From positions 187,501-251,500 of the forward strand of contig JAWDGP010002612.1 in assembly GCA_033675545.1 (NCBI GenBank): a stretch of DNA of 64,000 bases, written 5' to 3'. Below are positions 11,101-22,240 of the stretch, in pieces. Numbering within the stretch: the stretch's first letter is position 1; each line of letters starts with the position of its first letter. This DNA comes from Elysia crispata (taxonomy: Eukaryota; Mollusca; Gastropoda; Plakobranchidae). A program made the position numbers and the translations under genes. Below the pieces are notes generated by a model, which did no database searches, was not told the origin of the DNA, and worked only from the letters and a program-made list of their open reading frames with translations.

Positions 11101-13817
11101 GAGCTGAGGAATCTTCAGATACATGCCACCTGTGATGTCACAAGCCTACAGAGAAAGAAATGCTCAATTTCATTCAGTGAACGAGATAATACTGTGATTT
11201 CAATCTCTGATAGTGGTCAATCTTTACTCACTCTAGGATTCTAAAGTAGAATTTACAAGATGATAATTATTTTGTCATGAAGTTTTCCCCACAGTACAAG
11301 CAAACTAAATCTTCCCTTACTCCACATAGTTGAAAAAATATTTCAGGAATGCCCTCAACTTTATACTTGCCATAGTCCTAAGTAAAGTTTTACTCAAGAA
11401 TCAAAGAGGATAAACACTCACAGGCTCAGGAATTCTCTGTCCGCCAAGAGCAGATATTTTTAGATAGGGTGTGAACCACACATCAATTAAACTAGCTAGG
11501 AAACCTGAAGGTCCTAATTATCATTCTTCTGCACTACAAATTGAGCTATCTCGTGTTTCAACCACGAACTGATGTGGCAATCTGTGAGTAACAAATGCCT
11601 TTCAGCTTTTTTTTTGTGTCTTTCTACACCCTTTTGCTGCACCGATTGTCTGTACTGGAATGGGTCCTGATGGGTTTAACTGCATCGGCACCCTTCAATT
11701 GCATGACATGCAAAATTCGTTAGCAATAGGCCTCTTTGAAATAAAATTATAAAGCCACAGGTCAATAAGCAGAGGATAAGAGATTACTGGCATCAAATGG
11801 ATTGAGTGAATAGGGTGGGACAATGAAAAAAGAAACACCCTGTCCCATGATCAACGATGCCTCTTGTTTAGTGCTCCAAATGTGCAAGAACAAGATTTCA
11901 AGAATTCCTTGTTCAACTGTTCAGCCAGCACAGTCACCCAAGAACTACAACCTGCAATATCTAAAACAACCATGTTCAAAGGAATTTTCTTTTCCAATTA
12001 TTCTTTACAATTTTTTTGTGTACAGCCACAACATGATAAGACTGTCCTATTCCTTTCGATTGAACAAAAATGCACAAATGAGACAAAAACTTCTAACTTT
12101 GTTTACGCCTATTACTGGTAATAACACTAAAAATTAAAAAAAAAATTCTATGGTATTGATAAGAGTCTTCCATTCATCTCTATATCAAACATCAATGATG
12201 CAATACATAAAAGTGAGAGCTTTTGTGTTGTTTTGTGATCTACTATCTCTAGGCCTAGTGGATGAAAATGACTCTTGACAGAAAATCATCCTCAAACTTT
12301 ACTTTTATTCCTCCTTTCCTCAAAGAAGATTATCCATATTGCTAGGTTGCCTGAGTGCCATAGATAGTGATAACATTACAAAAATACAAATGACAGAATA
12401 GTATGTGTTGTAGATTGCATCAGGATTATGGGGCTGCAAAATAATTCATGATAATTATGGAGAACTTATGGTTTAATAAATGTTAACTCTACTGCAAGTT
12501 CTGAATTAAAAAAAAGACAAAAGCTCCACACAGTAATGGACCAAGCTCACAACAGAGATAAATAGTACTTAAATACTCACGACATGAGGCAACAAAGTGA
12601 TAAGAGACAGAAACCAACCTGCTGCAAGAGCCCGGAATCTTTGTCCAAGATACAAGCATCTATAATAATATTCTGAAATATAAGAACCAAAACAAAAAGA
12701 TCTCTAAATAAAAGAGACTTCCGGCACAATTTGGATGTAAACTTGCATGACAAGTGATATTTGTACAGCATGAAAAGTCTTTGCCAAATGATTTAAAAAA
12801 AAAAAAAACTTTCTGGTCTGCATCAATGATAGTATTAGATTATGTGATTCCATAAAAGTCAAGATGTTCGTGAGCTTTTGAAATTTGTAAGGTTTCTAGT
12901 CTCTTCTTTTTCTTTTTTTACTGATTCTTACATTTTTTACTCAGCTTTGAAAAAAGAAATTGATTTGATTGTTGTTTTTTTTTACTTTTGCAAGCCCTCA
13001 GATATAAAGTTCTGACATAATAATATGAAGTTAGAAAAATTCACCTGTTTTTGAGAGGTAAATACTGCATTCATGAAATTCATATATTGGGAGGGACAGT
13101 CTTCAGAGCCTTTGATTACCTGTGTGGTAAATAAGATATTCAGGCAAGGATTATTATGATTCATTTCCTTAATGATTTTCAAATCCATTCAATACTGACT
13201 TCTAACAACATGTAATATTCCATAGAACATAATGTTGGATGTTCCTTAAAATTCAGAGTAGATATTAACAATCTAAAAACTCAAATTTTTCATTACAAAA
13301 AAATAATACAGTAAACCTTGCATATAACGAGATACTCGGATCTCACAGTATCTCCTCGTTGAACCCGAGGTCTCATTGCATAAAAGGTAACTTTTAATAA
13401 TGAAAAAAAAATATATATATATATATCTTCAAGGGATAGAACCTACCCAACACTAAACTTTTAATCAGTTACCTCCATTTATTCCTCAACCAAATGAATG
13501 GACCTGGCTAAGTGTTGAGGAAGTGAAGTTTGGTTTTGCATTTTTTTTTAAATTGATGTATTTCTTCTTTAAAACACATTCATTTTTTAAATAACTCTGA
13601 CTCTTCTTACCCCCTTTCCAACCTCATCCTTCCCCTCACTCTCTCTATCTCTATGCAATGTATGATATTTTTCTTTCTTACCAATAAATTCAAATGCCCT
13701 CTCTCTCTAGTCTCAGTCTCACCCTCATTAAAAGAAAAAAAAATTTTTTTCTTCTCTCCTTACATCTGCACTTCCTCTCTATGCCTCGCTACTTTTCCCA
13801 CTTTCTCTGCACGTTTT

Positions 13818-13868
<51 letters not shown>

Positions 13869-16800
13869 GTAATGAGATCTAACTGTATTGATCTTGTGTA
13901 AGCATGTCGCTTTTCTGACTTTCCTAAATCCTAGATCTAGCCTCATAACTTCGCACCCTAGTATAACACCTTTTTCCGTTCCTTTCACTGTTGCTCTACC
14001 ATGCAGAGCGTACCCCCCCCCCCTCTCGCTCTATCTCTTCTTTTTTCCTGCCGCCATGCCTTGCACCTAGCAACTGGTCTGGAGTGCCCAGGTGGCTTTG
14101 TTTTCTCCATTTCCCTGACGCACTGGCCCTTCCCTTCTCCTGGATACACCCGTCCACATGCACACACACACACACACAAACATCTTCAATCACACATGCC
14201 CGTGGATCTAATTTTTATTGCCGCCCAGACACAGAGCCAGACATATAATGTATACAGTAACTTTTAAAGTGTTCTGTTCTTCTATTGAGGCCCAACGCAG
14301 CCTTGCTTTATCTCTCTTAACCCAAGGTTGGTAAATTTGACACTCGTTGGATCCATGGTTAATTATTGAGACAAAGAGGAAAAAAAAAACGGGACTTCGT
14401 CAATCCCTCGTTGAATTCGAGGTACACTGTATCTCATCACCATACAAACAATTTATTTTGATTAACATTAAAACAACATATATTTATGATCTTCGTTTCA
14501 CAAAGGATAGTTTTAAGAAAATAAAAGAAAAAAAAGAGGTGAGTTATTTAAGCAAAGCACATTGTGCCCAAATCGAATTGCAAAAGGAGCCAATTCATCT
14601 CTGTTAATATAGTTTTTTTTTGATTGAGACTAGCCACCAGTAAAAATAAATCATACCAGCAAACGAGTTGATAGGGCTTCTCCAATTGGGCACTCCTTCT
14701 CAAGCCTATGAGCATCTGGTTCAAGGTCAAGACAAATTCTTCAATATTGTATGCATTAGTAGTTTATCATAGAAACACAAGAATCTTAAAATATATGTGG
14801 CCTTTTACCAAATCATCATTGTAAAGAAGTCTAAAAAATTAGTGAAACTTATTTCAGCCTACCTCCAGGAAATATAACTAATGAAATCAATTAAAGTGTT
14901 TCCAAACCCATGCATACATGAGTCACTGAGACTCAACTCAAGGAAATGAAATTTTAATTTGAGAGGGGCAAGGAGGTGATAGCGACAGACAGACAAAGCT
15001 AAGACAGAGTCAAACAGAAAAAAAAAGGCAGAGAAAGACACAGAAAGGAAAAATAGCAAGAGAGAGAGAGAGAGAGACACACACACACACACAGACAAAG
15101 AGAGACAGAGATAGACAGACATACAGAGAGAGAGAAAGGTGAGTGCCAGAAGTGAGCTGAGATTTGGTGTAGAGGAAAAATATATGCTATGTCATACCAG
15201 TTTGATGTTTTCAAGATGTAAATACAATGATGGTGGTGCCATGGTGTACATGAAAGATAAAACAGTCATAATGCTGCTCTCACTTTTAATATTAATGCCT
15301 TTACGCTTGAGTTTCTTTGTTCAAACCAAGCAAAGTCTTTGAACATTGGTCATTTTAAGGGATGTAAGTTGTATGCACTGACATTAAATGTGTAAAAAAA
15401 AATACAGTGGAATCCGCTTAAAGTCAACACCTCGGGACCAATAAAAAGTGTTCACTTTCTCCATTTCCAGGAAACAAGTCTAAAAGTAGGTTGCCTCCAT
15501 TTCGTTACTTTTGATAGTTCTCCTTTTGCAGTGTTACTTATACATGTACTATAGCTGTAGTATGGTAAATAAAAATTTATACAAGTTATTTAAGCAAAGA
15601 GAAAACTGAACTAAGTCTGAAAAGAAGTTAATTTAAACAAATTGATGTACTATATAAAATAAGCGTACATACCTACAATTCTTGCTATATATTTTTTCAG
15701 CTTTACTCTCTTTAGTATGGGCTTGAGACTTTCCTTTTGTTTTCAACCCTCCCCCCAACAAAAAAAAATAGCTGGATATTTTAAAAAAATTGTTTAGTAT
15801 TATTGGAGGCTCTGAAAAGGATGTTATTGGTTAAGGGGAGTTGTGTTGGGGAGAAGACAGTGCACTGTTTACCACAAATAATGCAAGCCAAAGATAAGTT
15901 AGGTCTAGATCTAGATACACATAGCCTCCATCATGCCAACACCCTACGCACCCTTCTTTCTTACGGTACTATCACAACCTTGTAAGACAACACTTACTTA
16001 GCTAGGCTTTGTTGTGCATGCTATTAATAGTGACTATCACAGTCACTTACTGACTGTATTGGGTTTACAAACAAAGAGCTATATCCCGCCCAAGCATCCT
16101 TAACCTGGAATCGCTTTTATGGTTTTACCTTTTCCCATCCACCATGAGGTGTTGACTTTAAGCCAAAATGTCCCCAAGCCATTGACTTTATCAGAAAATC
16201 AGTTACTTAAACAAAGAAAGAAAAAAAAACGGGACCGCAGTGAGGTGTTGACTTCAAGCAAGAGTTGACTTTAAGCGAGTTGACATCCAGGGAATTCCAC
16301 TGTATTCAACATTGAAGAGAGTGATTGAACAGTTGTCAGTGACAAAAATAACCAATTTGGGTTCAAGCCATTTTCAGTATTTCAGATGAATTTGGATACC
16401 TCTTTATTTTGGGTATTGTTACATCACTAAAATATTGAAATCAGTACTAGTTGACATCTCTAACCAACCCATTATCTGATCGATTTATTTATTATGTGCA
16501 AGGGTCTTTAATTTATATTTTAAGGGGGAGGAACCAAAGCAAAAAAAAGCATTATTATCTTTAGTGATGTCTCCTGAAGACCAGCTGTAAAGGATACAAC
16601 ACAGAGCTACTGCCATTGCACCAGCAATCAAGGAGTCACTGGGCTGCTCAGGAACATCATACATTTCATCAATTTGCTCTTTATCTGAAAAAAAAAAAGG
16701 ACATGATAAAGACAATTCTGTGGGCTGTAACTCACAATCAATACAGAAAATTATGATAGATTTCTACTGAAAAGCGAAAATAAAAAAATACAGGGGGGGG

Positions 16801-17270
16801 TGGGGGGGGCGTGTTGATTCTATGGATCTCCAGGAGGTATGTAAAGAATGTGAAAAACATAATATTTGCACAAAATGAAAATATTGGGGACCAGAGCAAT
16901 AGATTAATGAATTATTCAGAGATTTTATTTAAGTGCAACTACTGACATACAAGGATGTATCCGAACTTACATGGTAATTTTTTAAAGTAATAAAATATAT
17001 TAGGAGTAAAGTTATTATTAAAATTTATGTGTGAGAAGTTTGAACTAAAAAGTTTAAAAACACTATAAATTTATGTGCAATACAGCCTGCTTCAATGTAA
17101 CTGCTTGAGTACAGCTAACACAGAAAGAATTACACACATGATTTAACAAAAGTAGACATATACTTTAGACAAAATTTAATAAGGACCATATAGAACTGGA
17201 CTTAAAATGTGTGGTGTGTGAAATGTGGGGATATAATATCTATTATATGAGGGAAGTTAGAGAGAGACAT

Positions 17271-17301
<31 letters not shown>

Positions 17302-19869
17302 AATGCAAACAAACTTAATATTTATTTAAAGCCAGTAATTTAGGAAACAAGGGTCTTTGTATTTTCTAAGGCAATGAAATGTACAAACCTTGCATTATCA
17401 ACTTTTTTAGCTGAGCTCGCAGTTGTCCCTCCACCTGACCAAATACCTCATACTGGCCGTCATCTGGTAGCTTCACTGCTTCTGCTTTCTTGCCAGGATA
17501 TTGTGGGTAAAGAAATACACTGTAGGAGAGAAAAAAAAAGATAAAATGCTTTTGTATATCTTCTGTTGCCATATTTAATTAACTCTATTGTTAAAAAATT
17601 CAATAAACTCTTTAACAATTCTCAAAGCATTCCTTTATTGCACATAGAACAAATTAAAGGTTCAGCCTTTTTTTTTTTTAATTCCTTCCAACATTTAAAA
17701 GCAAATTTATTATATGCATGACCCTTTTCCACTGTTTCAAGCATTAGTCAAAGCACAAAAGCTAAAAATTTGACTTCAAAAGAAATTTGTTAGGGACATT
17801 TTTGGTAGTTGATTAATCTACAAAGTTTTGTTTCACCTAAAGGCCTTCAGACAATCTGAAACATTAAAATGATAACTCAGCTGCAACCTGTGACTAACCT
17901 GTTGTCTGTATGTGCTGCAATAACTGCCAGTTTGTTCTTGTGAGCTAGCATCAGATGAGAGTTGGCTAGAACTGAGATGCAATCCACACAGTGACTGAGG
18001 CTAAACTAAATGAAATAAAGGCAAAGAAAATTTCCCATGCAGTTCATACCATTCACACTATTCCGATACAGTCTGTCCTATTTTATACTGAAATAAATCA
18101 CTTACCAACAATTCTATTGCATGAGCAGCTAGTTACAAAATCCACAAAATGAACTCTGGCTGAAATCAAACTTTTGACTTGTTGATCTTTTTAAATGTTT
18201 TTAATTTTATAAAAGATGCTACTTGCTAGATCAAGTATGAAGTCATGATTTTCAAAGAACGAATTAGAAAATTCATAAGAACATGTGATGCCAGGCGTAT
18301 CTCTTGTGTGGTCAAGAAATATTAATTACACTGACGTATTAAAAAATCAGAAAACTTCTAGATATATTTTATCATTAACTTTTTCTTGATCATCACTTAA
18401 AGCAACCCCTACAGCCCCAGAATAGTTCCAGACACATGACACTGTGAGGGTGGCTATAGGTTTACAAGGGCAACAGTACCATTAAAAAAAAAACAAAACA
18501 ATATGACATACTTGTTCATCTGAAGCTTTTTTCCTGCCCCACCACACTGGATTTGTGTCAAGAATGATAATCAAAAGGCTGCTGCTCCCTTTTTCATTGG
18601 AATCTGGATAAATCAACAAAAAGATCCATTTCTACAGAAATTTACCATTTATCTGACTGATATTTTATTCATTATATTAGCTGCATATTTATATTATTAC
18701 ATTGACAATTAACATCAATCATGAGTAATTAAGCTGAATATGAATCCTTTGAAACCATAAATTCTTCAAAGTAAGCTGATTTTATTTGCTTATTTGCTGA
18801 TTGTCTCTTTCTTTACTACCTCTTCCTGTTAGCCACACTAATAGTATGAAGTTTTTTAGCACTCATTTTCCAAACAATCTGTCCTGAATCATACAAAGAA
18901 AAAAAAAGAAGAAATTTAGGCATATAGGAAATGAAATAGATCATTGCTTTACACCAACCATATGATAATTCTTTATTTAGACAAGTACTGCCTATCTCTC
19001 TGTCCGGGTAGACAAAATTTGTCATTGGTCACCCAGACTTTGATCCCTAGTCACGAGCTAGAGCAACATTCTAGAGACTCTTGCCTGACTGCATTTAAAT
19101 CTCCAATAGACTTCTGTTGTGATGTTACTGACCTTACATATATTTAGACCAAAGGGGCATAGCTCTGATATCAGTCGAGGTCTGGCTTTCCTTCATAAAA
19201 ATATCTTTTCCTTTTCTCTTTTTTTTTTTTTTGGGAGGGGGGAAAGTTTTAATCACACTTTCAATATTAATTTCAAAGGAGGTTTACGGAGATGACAACA
19301 ATACAACAATGAAGAAGAAAAAGAACGCTGTTAATCTTTTTTCTTCTGTTTATTTCCCCATAAGAACTAACTGTTTTGACTGGATAAAAAATTAAGAACT
19401 AAAGATGCCTTACTAAAGGAGGTTTTGGCAAGAGTTGACCTTCAGTAGTCCTATACCTAAGGCTGTTTTTTTTATACCGTTTTTTTTTTTCAAATTTTTT
19501 TTTTATTTTAATAGATTGGTCTACACATTTATTGTCCTATTCATCGTGTTTCTCTGATTTGAATTGTTGTTTTAACCACGATTTTGAAGATTTTCATTTT
19601 CGTCGCATATTCATTGATACGTTTTACTTAGCTTTCTAAATATTCCTATGTTAACTTAAAGGGAAGTAGCCTAAATTGATTCGGCTCCTAAGTTGAAAGC
19701 CATTCATCTCGTTACGAATTGGACTGGTATTAAAAACCTAACCATCCTTGTTGAAGATCCGTTAATCATGTAAAACTATCTAAAACAAAAAGCGGTGTGA
19801 CAGAGTGAGAATGAAGAAATTTTATTCTGATACTAATCTAGATTTGGACACAGTACCAGTACCTGCCAT
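8148..19869 (-). CDS. GTF2H3: General transcription factor IIH subunit 3 (p34/Tfb4)
   Basis: Core TFIIH subunit acting with p44 in RNA polymerase II initiation and nucleotide excision repair in the nucleus. Coding exons in transcript order: 19863-19869, 18512-18603, 17899-18005, 17389-17519, 16598-16684, 14657-14715, 13045-13119, 12619-12672, 11077-11145, 10385-10520, 8626-8662, 8148-8202. All phases join to 302 aa; human is 308. The N-terminal vWA-like domain has [13 protein letters not shown] and NKLAVIAAH. Later come [27 protein letters not shown] and [20 protein letters not shown]. The C4-type zinc finger is near residues 254-285, and the C-terminus is lysine-rich. The 7-base first coding exon (ATG GCA G, good Kozak context) is the least certain part. 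The 16598-16684 exon needs an unusual GTATCC donor, which is the only choice giving the conserved ALCYxHR join. Two CAGT-ended transposons sit in the intron on either side of the 59-bp exon. Confidence 0.92.
8754..8868 (+). repeat. Unclassified ~115-bp interspersed repeat, copy A
   Basis: Runs from GTTGTTAAAAGACAG through CCAGTTACCTGAATAGGTCA to ATTTTGAGCTGGGG. It matches copies at 26617-26730 and 32264-32375 (both on the - strand). It lies in the GTF2H3 intron between the 37-bp and 136-bp exons. No coding potential or tRNA box was noticed. Confidence 0.6.
10561..10581. repeat. (AT/TA)n simple repeat
   Basis: Short alternating TA tract in a GTF2H3 intron. A similar AT tract lies at 13410-13426. 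Confidence 0.7.
11490..11555 (-). repeat. Weak tRNA-like sequence
   Basis: The - strand reads an A-box-like TAGCTCAATTTGTAG (11548-11534), then TGATAAT, then GGACCTTCAGGTTTC near a B-box position (11514-11500). The order of words parallels the tRNA-like sequence at 6963-7035 (TAGCTCAA, GTAG, TGATAAT, CTTCA, GTT), so both may come from one SINE family. Evidence is weak. Confidence 0.28.
13309..14429. mobile_element. Non-autonomous TA-flanked Tigger-like element (1.1 kb)
   Basis: Flanked by TA at 13307-13308 and 14430-14431. The left end starts CAGTAAACCTTGCATATAAC and the right end (- strand) CAGTGTACCTCGAATTCAAC. The word CTCGTTGAAYYCGAGG occurs in the same orientation near both ends (13355 and 14407). 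There is no transposase. The interior is pyrimidine-rich and holds a (TC)n tract. A 25-base block at 14371-14395 (ACAAAG, A-tract, CGGGAC) is nearly shared with the element at 15405-16302. It lies in a GTF2H3 intron. Confidence 0.65.
13820..13866. repeat. (TC)n microsatellite
   Basis: About 47 bases of uninterrupted TC dinucleotide inside the non-autonomous element at 13309-14429. It explains the serine/leucine and arginine/glutamate ORFs in several frames here. An (AC)n tract follows at 14161-14178. Confidence 0.95.
15061..15092. repeat. (AG)n(AC)n compound microsatellite
   Basis: Eight AG units followed directly by AC units, within a purine-rich stretch at about 14980-15140 in a GTF2H3 intron. 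Confidence 0.9.
15405..16302. mobile_element. Non-autonomous TA-flanked element with CAGTGGAAT ends (0.9 kb)
   Basis: Flanked by TA at 15403-15404 and 16303-16304. The left end begins CAGTGGAATCCGCTTAAAGT and the right end (- strand) CAGTGGAATTCCCTGGATGT. GCTTAAAGTCAA occurs once at the left; its reverse complement and close variants occur three times on the right (about 16152, 16246, 16265). GTCAACACCTC near the left end matches GAGGTGTTGAC near the right. No transposase remains. It shares the A-tract/CGGGAC block (16211-16235) with the element at 13309-14429 and sits in the same large GTF2H3 intron. Confidence 0.7.
17275..17301. repeat. (AG)n microsatellite
   Basis: Uninterrupted AG tract of about 27 bases just downstream (in transcript order) of the 131-bp GTF2H3 exon. 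Confidence 0.9.
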
Positions 19870-22240
19870 TGTGACGGTCACTACTGCGACCCTTCAGTTG
19901 TCCTTTAGCTTTTGTTTTTAATAATAACTTTGAATCTAAAAGATATGTGTGGTTTGCTATTGAATTAGAAATTTAAAATTAAAAATAATTATGTCCTTAG
20001 TAAGTGAGAGTGGTGTAATTTTTTCGTGTGAAGATGTAAACAACCACAGTTGTAAGGAGCGCTGCCATCTTGATTAGACTTCTAAGAGAATGTGCTATTT
20101 GTGAGGCAAAGAAGCAAGTTGACAAAATGAAAACCAGTGCACCCTATCAAAAGCAGATCAGAAAGCAAAAGAGGATGAGTAGACTTCAAGATGTGTATCT
20201 TCTAAGAATTAAAGAAATTCCAATACAAAGGATAGATTAAAAAAGGAAATAGTTATTAAAACATTTAAAAATTATAAATAAGCATAGATGATAGCAAGTG
20301 GTGTTTTCGTAAAAGAATAAATACTCGGGCAGCACCGCTAGCAAAGTTAGAAATAGTTTTTAATAGATGTTTTTTTTTAAATTTCATGCTGTGGTACTAA
20401 GCCTCGTAATATTATAACTCAAATTATGCAACATACATGATTGCCTTAAAGGCGCATCATACATTTCACTCTTGATATAAATGGTCTTTATTCAAGAACG
20501 TGTGTTAAAGAGCAAGATTCAAGAGTACACATTAATTTTGTCATTATTTATCCAGTAAATATCCATACTTAATTAAAATGCATTGGGGTATAGGGGAGTT
20601 TAAATAAAATCAACAAAAAAATCGGAGTAATGTAGGATATAACTAATTCATATCGTGAGACAAAAAAGCACATAAAAATACACACATTATAGCAATTGCG
20701 TTAAATCACAGAAAGAATCGATCATGATTTCATCATGAATGATACTCTCCCCAAGATGTACATTATTACAACAACCAAAACAAAAAAAATTATCGACCCG
20801 CAGATGTGTAACAACAGCGCATGGAACACTGAATTACAACTAATTGGAGCTCATAATTCAGTAATGACTGGACAAGTAAGATGATTGTTTTAAAACCACT
20901 AAAACACCTCGGCAACATAGGTTCATTATAATTATGACACACCTTTAAAGAGAATAAGTGAAAACAATGAGTCTTGTTTGTTGATAAATTTTCCAGAAAA
21001 ATCATGCTGCACAACCATCTTTTAATTTACTCAGTCGCGTTTCTTTATTGCTTTTATTTGTATCAATTAACTTTGTCTTCCTTACCCATCATATTCATTA
21101 TAATGTCAACTATTTTATTTGAATTACCAAAGGTAATGAGCTTTATTATTATAATCATTAGCATGCGATTATAAAAAAGGGATCATTTTGTGTTCTATTT
21201 ATTGGCTCTCATAACAAGTGAATCACTTTTAGGTCTTAACAAAAACGTAACTCAAATGAACAGTACACTCTAAGGTGTCGAAGTCATAGCCGATTTCTAG
21301 CAGCATATTCTCTCTGGTCTAGAAATACAGTAATAAAAAGTAAAGACTAAACACATAATTTCAGAGAAAATCAACACAGAGGAAGGCCCCATACCCCCAC
21401 TCTTGATAGGTTGGGCTTGGAAGACTTTTGTCAGTCTATATGAAGAACCAAATAGATACTGTTGCCATCCTAAATTTCAAGAATTCCCTTGAAAAGCCAA
21501 GATGAAGTTGTTGAGGAAATGCCCAACTTATTTTAAGACATTAAAGCTGATACACACCTTTTAGAAATTCTCATTTAAAATATGAAATAGTTTTATTTAT
21601 ACGAAACGAAAATAAACAAATGGAAATAACCATATTAAGTAGGGCTAACACAGTGGTCTCAGAGTAAAGAAGAAAATAGAATTAGATGTAGATTTACACA
21701 ATAAATCTAGTAACCAGCTAGGCTTGATTGAAGGTCTACATTGGACAACCCAAATTGAACCATAACTTTTGAATCCCGCTTATGAAGTTTCATTGAATCT
21801 AGCTTTTGTCTTGAAGCATTGAGCCGTGCTCAGAAGTGTCTGCTGTAGATCGAGATATAAATATAGATATAGATTTAGACCCAGACTCTACACAATTCGT
21901 TGTTAGCTAGCCTAGAAGGTAGTTTGATAAAAAAAATCTAGGTCTTTATTTAGGTAAGGTGTTATTATGGATCCAGATATTATCGTTTTATAATGGTACT
22001 CATTGATAGACTATATCCCGATGGACTTCAAACTAAAAAGTAGAAGTAGAATTTTGGACTTAACATTTATGATTATTGAAGCATTTGAGTGTGCATAAAT
22101 TGGTTAACAACATTAATGCTGGATATATCTTTCAAGGGGCATATTAATGAAGAATCTTAAGCCTACAACGCTGTGACCTTCAAACATGCAGTTTAAATAG
22201 AGAATTGCTAGTGCTGTGATTATTCTGCAAATTCTTTGAC
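19870..22240. promoter_or_regulatory. Bidirectional promoter region between GTF2H3 and NPRL3
   Basis: The two genes are head to head across 2.4 kb with no other coding exon seen. Near 20059-20071 the - strand reads AAGATGGCAGCGC, a YY1-type element often at transcription starts of housekeeping genes. It lies about 190 bases before the proposed GTF2H3 ATG. The NPRL3 side (21650-21970) is rich in TAGATYTAG-like words. No TATA box or start site was determined. Confidence 0.45.

Noticed and set aside
13653..14267. Cluster of short ORFs on both strands rich in Ser/Leu, Arg/Glu and Thr/His
   Set aside because: They are readings of the (TC)n and (AC)n microsatellites inside the non-autonomous element; no conserved sequence.
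17899..18000. Acceptor at 18001 for the second conserved GTF2H3 exon
   Set aside because: It gives the wrong phase; the acceptor five bases upstream restores frame and yields FSLSHCVDC, matching the human FTLSKC region.
20000..20071. ATG GCA GCG CTC reading on the - strand upstream of GTF2H3 as the true start
   Set aside because: It ends in a stop after about 23 codons and does not splice in frame to the WWG exon. ATG GCA G at 19869-19863 joins cleanly. It may be a uORF or just the YY1 site.
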